Positions 18,209-26,853 of a stretch of DNA of 64,000 bases are shown piece after piece. Location: NCBI RefSeq assembly GCF_003628535.1, contig NZ_RBCI01000014.1, positions 202,574 through 266,573 on the forward strand, read 5' to 3'. The notes below the pieces were generated by a model that had not been told where the DNA came from, ran no database searches, and was given only the letters and a program-made list of their open reading frames with translations. Position numbers and translations under genes: made by a program. This stretch comes from Flavisolibacter nicotianae (GTDB taxonomy: Bacteria > Bacteroidota > Bacteroidia > Chitinophagales > Chitinophagaceae). The first letter of the stretch is position 1. Every line of letters begins with the position of its first letter.

Positions 18209-18539
18209 CCTGGCAAGGGATTGAACACCCAATTTAGTGCTGCTCTCCTATCCAACTCGGCACCAATGGCAAAATCGAGAGCTTCGACCTACGATCTGTC
18301 GTAGGTGTCATTTCGGGATGATGATGAAAACAAAAGAATTCTTGAAAACGAAAGCTGTTTATGTTTGAAAGAGTTCTCAAAACGACCCAAAACGACGCAA
18401 AACGAGGGTAGTTCACCCTGGCGTCACCTTTTTCTTTTTTGCAAGTGTAATAAGCTGATAAATAACCACTTACCCGAAATGATTCGAGTCCCTCAGGAGC
18501 CACAGAGTAAGTTTCAAAATCAGTCAATCCCTTGCAGGG
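18209..18539 (+). repeat. Dispersed 320-bp repeat, full copy C
   Basis: Perfect 12-bp terminal inverted repeats GCAAGGGATTGA (18213-18224) and TCAATCCCTTGC (18524-18535) bound 323 bp; including CCTG and AGGG outside them the imperfect arms reach 16 bp. Inside are the CTCTCCTATCC and GGCAAAATCGAGAGC blocks, the hairpin ACCTACGATCTGTCGTAGGT (18287-18306), a stretch rich in AAAACGAC, and a tRNA-3'-end-like string GATTCGAGTCCCTCAGGAG near 18481. No protein is encoded. The right end touches an IS3 transposase relic. Confidence 0.8.
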
Positions 18540-18796
18540 CAAGAGAAAACGGAATTACAATTCAATATATCCAACCAGGAAAATCGATGCAAAACGGATA
18601 CATTGAACGTTTAAACAGAGTGTATCGAGAAGCAGTTGTTGATGTCTATCTGTACTTTGATCTGTACCAGGTGAAACAACTAACGGCCGAGTGGATGGAC
18701 GAACACAACTGCAGAGGGCCCCATGAAGCACTAAATAACCATACCCCTGAAGAATGGAAAAACAAGGTAGTTAATAATGAAACTACTCTGACCTAA
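18540..18796 (+). pseudogene. IS3-family transposase OrfB, C-terminal relic
   Basis: The frame reads RENGITIQYIQPGKSMQNGY, IERLNRVYRE, then EWMDEHNCRGPHEALNNHTP and ends at 18796. This is the C-terminal rve/DDE segment of an IS3-family OrfB: QPGKxMQNGYIE carries the catalytic Glu, and HEAL..HTPEEW is the usual finish. The N-terminal two thirds and OrfA are absent; the repeat copy C begins immediately upstream, so the break coincides with the repeat's right end. Nonfunctional. Confidence 0.8.
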
Positions 18797-18899
18797 AACT
18801 GTCTGTGAAAAGGGGTACTTACACAGCTTTAGGAAGTATAGCACCAGTTGGTACAGGGAGTAGGTTTGAACGGTAACCGCTTCCTTTGGGGGTTGCATT

Positions 18900-19355
18900 T
18901 CACTGTAAACTTGGAGTCCAGGTGTGTTTTTCATCTTGTACATATTTGGCCCAGCTGTAAAGTGCATCGTAGATCTTTAGCCCTATCGCCAGTTGCTGGT
19001 GGTCATCAGTGTAATTGTGGGAAAGGCCAGCGGAGATGGCCCATAAACCCGCCGCTTGCGGGGCCAGGTCAAAGCGGTCTGTGTCAGCACCCCGCACGAT
19101 GGTAGCCAGTTGATGGAGTGCAGGATCGGACAACTGGTGTCTTTTAACAATGTAGTCGAAGGTGCATTGCTCCCCATAGTGGGAGTATTCCGCACCTGGG
19201 ATGTCGTAGGGGATCGCCCCCCGTTTCTCCGCTTCAGAAAACACCTTGTCTTTCGGCACATAGATAAATTCCGCGTCAGGATCGACAAAGCGTTTGATGA
19301 GCCACGGACAAGCGATCCGATCAATCTTGGGGCGTTCGCGGGTGATCCATTTCAT
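18900..19355 (-). CDS. ChrB-domain (chromate resistance) protein, 151 aa
   Basis: The whole protein is a Chrome_Resist (ChrB C-terminal) domain. It opens MKWITRERPKIDRIACPWLIKRFVDP, the family hallmark, with Cys17 in ACPW, followed by YSHYGEQCTFDYI and the RGADTDR motif. In ChrB proteins this domain is linked to chromate-responsive regulation or resistance; no chrA transporter is in the window. A close paralogue fused to an AraC DNA-binding domain is encoded 0.7 kb upstream on the same strand. It may act as a free ligand-binding counterpart of that fusion, which is inference. Confidence 0.85.
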   Translation of the reverse strand: MKWITRERPKIDRIACPWLIKRFVDPDAEFIYVPKDKVFSEAEKRGAIPYDIPGAEYSHYGEQCTFDYIVKRHQLSDPALHQLATIVRGADTDRFDLAPQAAGLWAISAGLSHNYTDDHQQLAIGLKIYDALYSWAKYVQDEKHTWTPSLQ

Positions 19356-19385
19356 ATCAAAACAATTTGGTTGTTTCAGGATAAA

Positions 19386-19970
19386 TCAAAAAGCAATTCC
19401 GAATTGGATGCCCACAGTTGCCGACGTGGGCTGGTTGTTGCCAAAACGCACGGGCAGCGGAACGGCCACGAAGTAGCTGGTGTTTGTGTTCTTCACGATC
19501 ACCTTGTTCAATACAGGTGTAAAGCCATACCGCCCTGCTGTTTCAAATGCGGCCCGTCCAGCAAACGTCAACCCGTGTCCCAAGGCCCACAAAACACCAG
19601 GGTGGATCAACAGATTATTGGTTTTGCTGGCGTTGTTTTCTGCTTTTACAAAGGGAACGATCTCCAGTGAAAAACCAACCTTGGGACTTTTCCAGATGTT
19701 GATCCCCAGCGGCATTCCCACCGTGTAGGAGTGCTCGAAGTTCTTGGTGGTACCCGTTTCGGAGAAGGTAACCAGCGGGTGCACGATCCCAACATAGCCA
19801 ACAATTCTGGGGAACACGGGTGCTGGGGATTGGGCCTGTGCGTTAAGGGACGGGCACGCAAAAACCGATGCCGCCATCGGGAAAAGCAGGAGCTTTACAC
19901 GGGTTCTGATGATGTTCGGTAATGTAGCGATGCCAAGGGTGTAAGATCCTCTGTGTTTCAGTATAATCAT
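19386..19970 (-). CDS. Outer-membrane beta-barrel-like hypothetical protein
   Basis: A protein of about 194 residues if it begins at the ATG at 19970 (MIILKHRG); the signal-like hydrophobic stretch VKLLLFPMAASVFACPSLNAQ lies about 25 residues further in, so a later start is possible. The mature part alternates polar and hydrophobic residues with Gly turns (GYVGIVHPLVTFS, GMPLGINIWKSPKVGFSLEI) and ends in VGIQFGIAF, a typical C-terminal beta-signal ending in Phe. It is probably an 8-strand barrel. It lies between the two ChrB-domain genes on the same strand. Confidence 0.6.
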   Translation of the reverse strand: MIILKHRGSYTLGIATLPNIIRTRVKLLLFPMAASVFACPSLNAQAQSPAPVFPRIVGYVGIVHPLVTFSETGTTKNFEHSYTVGMPLGINIWKSPKVGFSLEIVPFVKAENNASKTNNLLIHPGVLWALGHGLTFAGRAAFETAGRYGFTPVLNKVIVKNTNTSYFVAVPLPVRFGNNQPTSATVGIQFGIAF

Positions 19971-20032
19971 TTTGTCTGGTCTGTTATTTGACCGCAATCT
20001 ACCTGGAACATGCTGCTGAGAATAGAACAGGA

Positions 20033-20887
20033 TTAACCATTTGTACCACCTTTACCTTTTTGCAACGTTTTTCGGTAGGCGGACGGGCTTTCCCCTTGCT
20101 GTTGCTTAAAGGTTCGGGTAAAATGGCTTTGGTCGGAAAAGCCCGTGAGATAGGCGATCTCGGTCAGGGAATACGTGGTGGTTTGCAGAAGCTCCAGGGC
20201 CTTTTCAATGCGGCGCTTACGGATGTATTCTCCGAATGATAAGTTGTCAAAGTATTTGGAAAACTCCCGCGAGAGGTAAGCGGGGTGAATGTCGAGGTCT
20301 TTGGAGATCTCTTTTAAAGTCAGGTTGGTGTCGATCTGATCCTGGATCATGTCTTTGAGTTCTTTGGCCCAGGCGGGGATCTTTTTACCTTTTGATTTCT
20401 GCTGTAGGAACTGGTGGAACACATCCAGCAGCAAGTGTTCAACGGGGTTCTGCGTGTGCCGTTCCTTTTGCAGATGCTTAGCCCAACTGTACAGGGCATC
20501 ATAAAGCATCATGCCTTTTTGAAGCAATTCCTGATCGTTGGGTGTGTTGTGCGAAAGCCCCGCTGAAATGGCCCATAACCCAGCTACTTGCGGGGCCAGA
20601 TCATGTCTGTCGGTATCGGCACCACGGACAATGACCGCGAGGGTGTGCACGGCAGGATCGGTGATCTTGTATTTTTCAATGAAGTAGTCGAAGGTGCACA
20701 GGTCTTTGTAGTGGGTGAACTCCACATCAGGTACATCGAAGGGCACGGCTCCCCACTCTTCGGCTTTGGCTTTCACCTGATCGTGCGGAACGTAGATGAT
20801 TTCCGCCTCCTTATCAATGAACCGTAGGATCAGCCAGGGACAAGCGATGCGGTCAATTTTGGGGCGCTCTCTGGTGATCCACTTCAT
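20033..20887 (-). CDS. ChrB-domain protein fused to AraC-type DNA-binding domain
   Basis: A 284-residue two-domain protein. Residues 1-140 are a ChrB/Chrome_Resist domain nearly colinear with the neighbouring stand-alone protein (MKWITRERPKIDRIACPWLI, LCTFDYF, VRGADTDRHDLAPQ). After a linker with KGKKIPAWAKELKD comes an AraC HTH domain (about 180-275: LTLKEISKDLDIHPAYLSREF, then SLTEIAYLTGFSDQSHFTRTF). It reads as a one-component regulator whose sensor is the ChrB domain, replacing the cupin or other sensors usual in AraC proteins. It ends a tight operon: only 3 bp separate its start from the YncE-like gene's stop. Confidence 0.85.
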   Translation of the reverse strand: MKWITRERPKIDRIACPWLILRFIDKEAEIIYVPHDQVKAKAEEWGAVPFDVPDVEFTHYKDLCTFDYFIEKYKITDPAVHTLAVIVRGADTDRHDLAPQVAGLWAISAGLSHNTPNDQELLQKGMMLYDALYSWAKHLQKERHTQNPVEHLLLDVFHQFLQQKSKGKKIPAWAKELKDMIQDQIDTNLTLKEISKDLDIHPAYLSREFSKYFDNLSFGEYIRKRRIEKALELLQTTTYSLTEIAYLTGFSDQSHFTRTFKQQQGESPSAYRKTLQKGKGGTNG

Positions 20888-20890
20888 GTT

Positions 20891-21892
20891 CTATTTTGTT
20901 TGATACACTAAAAGCTCGGTCTCTTTACCCGATGCAGCCCGTACACCGACAACATAGAGGTGTAGCATGGGAATGAGTAAAGAGGTTCTGGCACCACTTC
21001 GGGTGGCAACATTCGCAATTTTGATGAACTTGTGTCCTTCTTCCTGAAAGATGTTAACGGTACCGTTCCCGCCGCTGATGTAAACACGGTGGCTCTGGGG
21101 ATCGTAATACAGGTCATCTGTGTCACCAACGATGTCCACGGTACCCATAGGGTTCCCGCTTTGCGTGTTAATGATCTCCATCTTTGCTGGCCTACGGTAA
21201 CCGACAAAGATGCGGTGGCCGCTGGTGTCACTGGCCATCGGGAAGTTGGATGATAAATCGTTGTTGCTCCACCGTTTCACCAGCTTCATGGCTTTGAGAT
21301 CTACTACACCAACGCTGTGATCATCTGGAAGGTTCACATAAAGAGAATGTAGCGCCTTGTCCAGTTGAAAACCTTCTGGGTGTGCAGGAAGTTTGATGTC
21401 TGCCACTTGCTGGTGGGAGTCGGCGTCAATGACTGCAATACCTCCCGCTCCGTACCCAACGTAGATCTTCCGTTCCAGGCTATCGTAACGAACATCGTCT
21501 GCGTCGGACGATAGCTTGACGGTTGCTTTCTTTTCAAATGTTCGGGCATCGTAGAAGTAACAGGCACCGCTGCCACCGTTGGCAACAAAAATTTCCTGAT
21601 GCTGCGGAATGTACCCGACACCCTGGGGTTCGTCAAGGCCCGTGATGGAATGGAGTGCCTTCCCTGATGGCAAGTGGATTACCTCCAGCGTATTGTTGCC
21701 CAATGCGGCCATGTATACCACCTGGTCTTTCAGGTTCACGTCCATGTGGTCCAGGCGTCCTTTTACATCGGGGAGAGACACTTCTTTGAGCAATTGTAGG
21801 TGTTCCGTTCCCATGACAGGCTGGCTCTGGCAACTGGAGAACAAACAGCATGTAACCAGCACCAGGAAGCTGTATTTGTAGTGTTGCCGCAT
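20891..21892 (-). CDS. YncE-like beta-propeller lipoprotein
   Basis: A 333-residue protein starting MRQHYKYSFLVLVTCCLFSSC, a lipoprotein signal with the Cys in SSC as the acylation site. The mature part is made of repeated 40-residue propeller blades of the YVTN/YncE type (PSGKALHSITGLDEPQGVGY, IFVANGGSGACYFYDA, KIYVGYGAGGIAVID, RIFVGYRRPAKMEIINT, RVYISGGNGTVNIF). Propellers of this kind bind partners or substrates at the membrane; no catalytic motif is seen. One base separates its start from the DUF1259 stop and three bases follow to the ChrB-AraC gene, so the three are one transcript. Confidence 0.85.
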   Translation of the reverse strand: MRQHYKYSFLVLVTCCLFSSCQSQPVMGTEHLQLLKEVSLPDVKGRLDHMDVNLKDQVVYMAALGNNTLEVIHLPSGKALHSITGLDEPQGVGYIPQHQEIFVANGGSGACYFYDARTFEKKATVKLSSDADDVRYDSLERKIYVGYGAGGIAVIDADSHQQVADIKLPAHPEGFQLDKALHSLYVNLPDDHSVGVVDLKAMKLVKRWSNNDLSSNFPMASDTSGHRIFVGYRRPAKMEIINTQSGNPMGTVDIVGDTDDLYYDPQSHRVYISGGNGTVNIFQEEGHKFIKIANVATRSGARTSLLIPMLHLYVVGVRAASGKETELLVYQTK

Positions 21893-21893
21893 C

Positions 21894-22874
21894 TCAATGA
21901 TTGTTCATTTGCATATTGTGAGTTCCCGTGGACGGTTTGTTTTTGCCTGTCTGGTCCAGTGCCGCTTTGAGACCTTTGGCCAGTGTTTCCGCACTACCGA
22001 CACCCCAATAATGTAGAAAGAAGATCCTGGGTTGTTCGTGCACCATGTGGTTGTGCACGGCCACCACTTCAATCCCATTTTCCACCAGTGCTTTGATCAC
22101 ACCAGCCACTTCATCCTCCAGCATGGTGAAGTCTCCCGCCACCGCTGCATGATCGGGTGTGCCTTGGAAGGCCGCCCAGGTATTGAAGCCCAGAAAGGTG
22201 GTTACGGGTGCGCCGTGTTCGGTGAGTTTAACGTCGGGGCGTCCGATGGTGTATTTGTACACCCCTTTGCTCATATCAGCTTTGTAACCGAGGATCTCGT
22301 CCAGCCGTTTTGTGTCGAGGGTGTTTTCTACCGTTCCATTCGATGCGGTACCTTTTGACGGATCGCCTCCACGGACTTCCTTTATTTTGTCCAGAACAGC
22401 TTTGGCTTTTTGCGCCATTTGTTCTGTTGGCCCTGAGCCGCCGATGTGCATATACATGACGTTGGGATGGTTACGGACAAAATGGTTGTGGATAGCGGTA
22501 ATGGTAAGGCCCTGACGGATGACTTCCTGTTGCACGGGTTTTAGATCCGTTTCTGAAAGTACCAGGTCTCCCATCACCATTGCACCCGCTGAAACAGGTG
22601 TGAAGGCCACCCAGGTTCCAAGGCCCATCGCTGGGATGATTTTAAAGCTATCTACTTCAATGTTCAAATCGTTTTGGGGAACGATGATCTTGTACGCACC
22701 GTTGTTTGCGGTGCCCTTCAAATCCATTACACGGGTAATAACTGCTGTATCAAGGACCCTTCCAATTGGTCCAGCTTTATGGTTTTGCTGTGCCTTAGCG
22801 GCTAGAGAGGTGATCAGAACAACCGCCAGCGGCAATATGACAAATGGATTAGTGAAGCGATGTATAAACTTCAT
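21894..22874 (-). CDS. DUF1259-family periplasmic protein
   Basis: About 326 residues from MKFIHRFTNPFVILPLAVVL (22874), with a signal peptide ending near AKAQ. It contains two copies of the DUF1259 (LppY/LpqO) module: first LGLGTWVAFTP, VLSETDLKPV, ITAIHNHFVRNHPNVMYMH; second GFNTWAAFQG, FTMLEDEVAGV, VVAVHNHMVHEQPRIFFLH. The repeated HNHxxxxxP motif looks like a metal or ligand site. The family is often found near chromate-resistance genes; its reaction is unknown. It is the first gene of the operon with the YncE-like and ChrB-AraC genes. Confidence 0.85.
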   Translation of the reverse strand: MKFIHRFTNPFVILPLAVVLITSLAAKAQQNHKAGPIGRVLDTAVITRVMDLKGTANNGAYKIIVPQNDLNIEVDSFKIIPAMGLGTWVAFTPVSAGAMVMGDLVLSETDLKPVQQEVIRQGLTITAIHNHFVRNHPNVMYMHIGGSGPTEQMAQKAKAVLDKIKEVRGGDPSKGTASNGTVENTLDTKRLDEILGYKADMSKGVYKYTIGRPDVKLTEHGAPVTTFLGFNTWAAFQGTPDHAAVAGDFTMLEDEVAGVIKALVENGIEVVAVHNHMVHEQPRIFFLHYWGVGSAETLAKGLKAALDQTGKNKPSTGTHNMQMNNH

Positions 22875-23161
22875 TATACAAGTGTTTGCTTTCAAATTTA
22901 AGATAGTTGTGCTCATTCACTATCCAAAAGTCATCGATGCACTGGTGGAAACAGATGGGATCATGACCGAGCTTGACCAGCTGAATAAGTCCTTACCCCA
23001 GCGCAAGGATCGTGTTTTGAAACTATCCACCGCACCGACTTTCGGTGGAAGAAAAACATCTCTGTTGTGGCCACGCTTTTTTTGAAAATGACCCCGCGCC
23101 AGTAGTGGGTTTCAGGCCACAAAAAGAACAGGGTTTTTCGACCACACTAGAACCACCACAC

Positions 23162-23611
23162 ATGAAAGTCGCCATCTATATCAGGGTATCAACAACAGGA
23201 AAAGGTCAGGACGCAGACAACCAGCGGGAGGTCCTTAGGGAGTACTGCCAACGTATGGGTTACCAGATCCACGATGAATACAGGGATGAAGTGTCGGGCG
23301 GCACCGCGGAGCGGCCAGCGTTCAAGCGTTTGTTTGAGGACGCTGCGAAGCGGTGGTTCGATCTGGCGCTGTTCTGGTCCTTGGATCGGTGGAGCCGTGA
23401 AGGTACCAGGGCCACCATCCGATACATGGAACAACTGGAGAGCTACGGGATCAACTATAGAAGTTATACGGAACAGTACATCGAGTCGTCTGGGAGCTTC
23501 AAAGATGTCATCCTTGCGCTTTTGAGCACGTTGGCACGTCTGGAGAAAATCAGGCTCTTTGAGCGTGTAGGGGCTGGGCTTGCCAGGAGCAAAAAGTGTA
23601 CGCGTAGATGA
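23162..23611 (+). CDS. Resolvase-type serine recombinase, truncated
   Basis: It encodes 149 residues starting MKVAIYIRVSTTGKGQDADNQ. The catalytic Ser10 in the RVST motif, DEVSGGTAERPAF, the FWSLDRWSREG core and a long E-helix (VILALLSTLARLEKIRLFERV) are present. Complete resolvases continue with GLARAKxxGKxLGRP and an HTH; here the frame ends at KKCTRR soon after the catalytic domain, so the DNA-binding part is lost. The catalytic fold may still form, but specific recombination is unlikely. The DNA just upstream (22917-23085) looks partly protein-like and may be another relic. Confidence 0.75.
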   Translation: MKVAIYIRVSTTGKGQDADNQREVLREYCQRMGYQIHDEYRDEVSGGTAERPAFKRLFEDAAKRWFDLALFWSLDRWSREGTRATIRYMEQLESYGINYRSYTEQYIESSGSFKDVILALLSTLARLEKIRLFERVGAGLARSKKCTRR

Positions 23612-23712
23612 AATTTCGCCGGCGCATACACTTCCACTAAAGTATTCCTCTTTCAAAATTTGTCAAATGGGTGCATTTATTTGCTGATCGATCATCGTAG
23701 ACCGTTTGTTTC

Positions 23713-23912
23713 GTCAAGAGTGTGTTATGGAGTACCCAAGCGACCTCTCCCCGCTTTTCAACCGCACTTACCTGGCAAATTCAAGCACTACACGATCTGT
23801 CAAACGTTACTAAAGTTCGTGGCCCTATTGATCATTTCAATTTGCTTCGACAGAAAGCTAATTATTTCGGAACCTGTTCCCAAAACGGACCAACGACGCA
23901 AAACATGGGGGC
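23713..23912 (+). repeat. Dispersed 320-bp repeat, degenerate copy H
   Basis: Landmarks appear in the right order although diverged: GTCAAGAG...GAGTACCC, GACCTCTCC, ACCTGGCAAATTCAAGCA, ACACGATCTGTC (a ruined hairpin), ATTTCGGAACCTGTTCCC, and CAACGACGCAAAACATGGG. The stem no longer pairs. It lies just downstream of the truncated resolvase. Confidence 0.4.
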
Positions 23913-24444
23913 CTGAGGTTCAATATTACCGGTGAAATCGCTAATGGGACTCGAAACGGGCAGAGAGGAACGAGTATTGGTTTCGGTGCAAGTTTCGTTT
24001 CTTCACCGCTGCACTGAAGGAAGTCCACTTGATTTTGTTCGCAAAAGAGTGAAGACAATTGGAAAGCTGAAGCTGCACTCAAACAATGGATTAATTAAAG
24101 CAGAGATGAATCAGATGGGAGGTTTCCGGAGTTTGAACAGGAGCTGCCCCATATTCATCACGTGCCAAACAAAGTTCGGACTCGGAAAAGCGGGCAATCA
24201 GGATGCGCTGCTTGCATAGCAAGAGAAAGTCAGGGAGTTTTGCCGCCTTTAAAAAACGGCAGGTTTCTTCAATGGAAGAAAAGTACAGCGAACGTGGAAT
24301 CACGGAGTAAATAGGTTAAAGTTAAATATGATCGTTGCAACGGTAAACAGCCCATTTGCCTGATGGTGCTGAATCTGCTGGCAACGAAACAAATCTATGG
24401 CGCCGCTGAAAGGTGGAGAATAGCATGTTTATGTGATTTCTTTG

Positions 24445-24476
24445 AAAAACAAAGACGCCCCTGTAAAGACAGAGGC
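24445..24476 (-). terminator. Terminator-like hairpin, minus strand
   Basis: GCCCCTGT and ACAGAGGC pair with one mismatch; on the minus strand the stem is followed by GTCTTTGTTTTTC. No gene precedes it. Confidence 0.4.
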
Positions 24477-24548
24477 CGCACCAAACGGATCTGTTTATCG
24501 GTTAAGGAACAGCCAAGTCGTTGCTATTTTTCGCCTTTTTAAACCTTA

Positions 24549-24713
24549 TTGCCCAAAGGGCTTCTGCCCGATGCAGGAGGTATTTTAATCGATAGCGGAA
24601 GCGGTGAAGATTCATCTGAAAGAGCTTTTGCGTTCATAGAAACGGATTTGGTTAATAAGTTAAACCCTGTCAACGACAGTCCGTATTTCCACAGGCAACG
24701 CTATCTCCGATAA
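24549..24713 (+). pseudogene. Short coding-like fragment of unknown origin
   Basis: A frame reading LLPDAGGILIDSGSGEDSSE then RAFAFIETDLVNKLNPVNDS and ending RQRYLR has protein-like composition but no upstream ATG or ribosome site. It may be the tail of a lost gene. Confidence 0.25.
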
Positions 24714-24937
24714 GACTTACAAACACGATCGACAACATGACTGATCTTGGCTATATCCGAATCGGCATCTAACCACTGGTGACCGGAAATGTCTTGGCTT
24801 CAGCTGCATGGACCGAATAGTTGTCATCATTCCAGTCATGGCTATTCGTTTCCGGAGTGCACGTAAAATTGGTACAATTTTCCGGTAGGCTTTGTCTGGG
24901 AATGGTAGTTGATTTAGAAACGCCAAAAACCTTACGA

Positions 24938-25489
24938 ATGCCAACAAAAATAAAGGTGCTCCTTGTTGAAGACAATGCAGACGAACGTTTGTTCATGAAG
25001 GAAGGATTTGTTCAAAGTGGTCTCTATGAGGTCATCGGTGAAGCTGAAAACGGGAACGATCTGCTGGAACTCCTCAATTCATCCAACACTTATCTACCCG
25101 ATGTCATCCTCTCTGATTTGAATATGCCTGGCAGAAATGGTTATGAAGTAATCCTGGATATAAAGACCAACCGTGCGTTCGCTCAGATTCCGGTCATCAT
25201 CCTTACCACAGCTCCTTTAAAACCCTATGCGAAACGCTGCAAAGAACTGGGCGCTTGCGCCTATTACACAAAGCCCGATACGTTTCTGGAATACAAAGAA
25301 TTTGCGGAAAAAATTTATGAAGATGTGAACGCTTGCATCAGTAAAACAAACCTTGAATATAGCAGTGTAAAGCAAGCAAGGGAAAACTTTGTTCAAAATC
25401 TTGGATTGCTGACGAGGCTGATTTTTCGCTCCCTTCAAGGTGATACCAGGTGGCAAATAACAGATTATTTGGCTCGGCAGGCAAACTGA
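24938..25489 (+). CDS. Single-domain response regulator (CheY-like), 183 aa
   Basis: From the ATG at 24938 (MPTKIKVLLVEDNADERLF) the protein has a receiver domain with ED at 10-11, the phospho-acceptor D in DVILSDLNMPGRNGYE, T in IIILTTAPL and K in YYTKPDTFLE. The tail of about 40 residues after the receiver (EYSSVKQARENFVQNLGLL) shows no DNA-binding domain. Such stand-alone receivers relay phosphate or modulate kinases. No kinase gene is adjacent, so it is an orphan. Confidence 0.8.
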   Translation: MPTKIKVLLVEDNADERLFMKEGFVQSGLYEVIGEAENGNDLLELLNSSNTYLPDVILSDLNMPGRNGYEVILDIKTNRAFAQIPVIILTTAPLKPYAKRCKELGACAYYTKPDTFLEYKEFAEKIYEDVNACISKTNLEYSSVKQARENFVQNLGLLTRLIFRSLQGDTRWQITDYLARQAN

Positions 25490-25713
25490 TTTTTGCTAAA
25501 GTGCTGTAGGTATTCAAATAAAAAGCTGGTAAAAAAGTTACAAACTCCGATAAACAGTTTTACCAACAATTCAATGATTACACCCTGTAAACATTGAATT
25601 ATGCCGGTATTCTCCCGTACATTTTGTCGAAATCAGTATCACCATCCTTCCTTTCGTTTAACTTTTTGTCTTGTATAGCATCCTTGTTAGGTAGAGAAAG
25701 TGCTATGCCAAAA

Positions 25714-26413
25714 TCAATTATCGCTATCGTTATTCCCTCTAAGGAAACCGAACGCCTTTTTCCTGCCCTCCAGCATGGAGACAAAGGAAAAGGCGCCAAA
25801 CCGTTCCTCATTTACTTCACCGCCAGCAAGTTTGATCAGGCGAATCATCCGCTGTGATTCACCGTGCTCACCAAAGGGCAAAACCATCATGCCGCCTGTC
25901 TTTAACTGCCGAACCAATACTTGTGAAATCTGGGGTGCGGCTGCGGTCAGGACAATTTTGTCAAAGGGTGCATAGCGGGGCAAACCCTCATAGCCATCGC
26001 CATAAAAGAACTGGAGAATGGGATAACGTTGCAAATACTCAAAATGCTGGCAGCGGTCAAAGAGCTTCTTTTGGCGTTCGATGGTAAATACATCCGCGCC
26101 CATCTCTGCCAGCAGGGCTGCCTGATAGGCACTTCCCGTACCAATCTCCAACACTTTGTCAAGCGGCTGCACTTGCTAGAGCGCTGTTTGGTCGGCGACC
26201 CTGTAAGGTTGCTAGATGGTTTGACCGTGGCCGATGGGAAATGCCTTGTCCATATAGGCCATGTCATCCTGCTGGCTGTGCATAAAGAAGTGATGGGGGA
26301 CCATTGGCAACGGCGCCCAACACATTTGCATCATCGATGCGCTTTGCCCGGATTTCGTCCACCAGCCGTAGTCTGCGCTCCAGATGTTGTGGTGTGTCAA
26401 TTGTCGGTCGCAT
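25714..26413 (-). pseudogene. pcm: Protein-L-isoaspartate O-methyltransferase, broken
   Basis: The N-terminus is read from the ATG at 26413 (MRPTIDTPQHLERRLRLVDE). The frame then shifts: VPHHFFMHSQQDDMAYMDKA and FPIGHGQTI lie in another frame ending in a stop, and from about 26172 a third stretch reads QPLDKVLEIGTGSAYQAALL, YGDGYEGLPRYAPFDKI, VLTAAAP and on to 25714. Together these are the motifs of a PCMT that repairs L-isoaspartyl residues using S-adenosylmethionine (GTGSAYQ is the SAM loop). At least one frameshift and one nonsense codon interrupt it. The C-terminal piece alone would lack the substrate-binding N-terminus, so activity is unlikely. Confidence 0.8.
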
Positions 26414-26453
26414 AAGGGTTCATTTAAAAAATCAAGATGCGTTTCAAAAAGTA

Positions 26454-26485
26454 AAGATGGCCCTCCAAACCGGAAAGGCCATCTT
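26454..26485 (-). terminator. Intrinsic terminator, minus strand
   Basis: AAGATGGCC pairs perfectly with GGCCATCTT; on the minus strand the stem is followed by TACTTTTTG. It lies about 135 bp downstream of the small membrane protein gene and probably ends that transcript. Confidence 0.6.
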
Positions 26486-26620
26486 CATTTCCCGTCACCG
26501 GCAGCAGCCGGCGCAGGTTGTACAGGTCCATTCTCCATCTCACCGAGGTGAGGCACCTGTAAAAAAACTCTATTCACATTTGTCTCTTTTGTAAGTCACA
26601 GACTTTGTGCCAGAATGAAT

Positions 26621-26845
26621 TTATTTTCTGCTTTTTCCACCCATGAGCAAAAGCACAATGCCCCCGGCAATGACAAGCCCACCCACTACCGGCGGCCAGG
26701 TGACTGTCTTGGTTTCTTTGGTAGAGATGTCAATCGTGCCGGTATCCAGCACCTTTTTCTTTTGCTGAAAGCTGAACCCGCCGGTAACAATCATGGCAAA
26801 GCCGAAAAGTAGTAAGGCAATTCCAATAATGGTGTTTCCTCTCAT
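26621..26845 (-). CDS. Small two-helix membrane protein, 74 aa
   Basis: Two hydrophobic segments are clear: TIIGIALLLFGFAMIVTGGF (about 5-24) and PVVGGLVIAGGIVLLLMGG (about 52-70), joined by a polar linker with KKKVLDTGTIDISTKETKTV. The layout resembles DUF3185-like small stress membrane proteins, though the exact family is not certain. It starts 8 bp after the stop of the ferritin-like gene, so it is cotranscribed with it. Confidence 0.65.
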   Translation of the reverse strand: MRGNTIIGIALLLFGFAMIVTGGFSFQQKKKVLDTGTIDISTKETKTVTWPPVVGGLVIAGGIVLLLMGGKSRK

Positions 26846-26853
26846 GGTTATGC

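Larger units (their letters stand above)
23612..24937. other. Non-coding stretch with degraded repeat and gene scraps
   Basis: No intact gene was recognised. It contains the degenerate repeat copy H, a terminator-like hairpin near 24460 and a coding-like scrap at 24549-24713. Confidence 0.45.

Noticed and set aside
22519..23085. A 188-codon plus-strand open frame ahead of the resolvase
   Set aside because: Most of it is antisense to the DUF1259 gene. Only the last 55 codons lie outside and look mildly protein-like, too little to call a gene.
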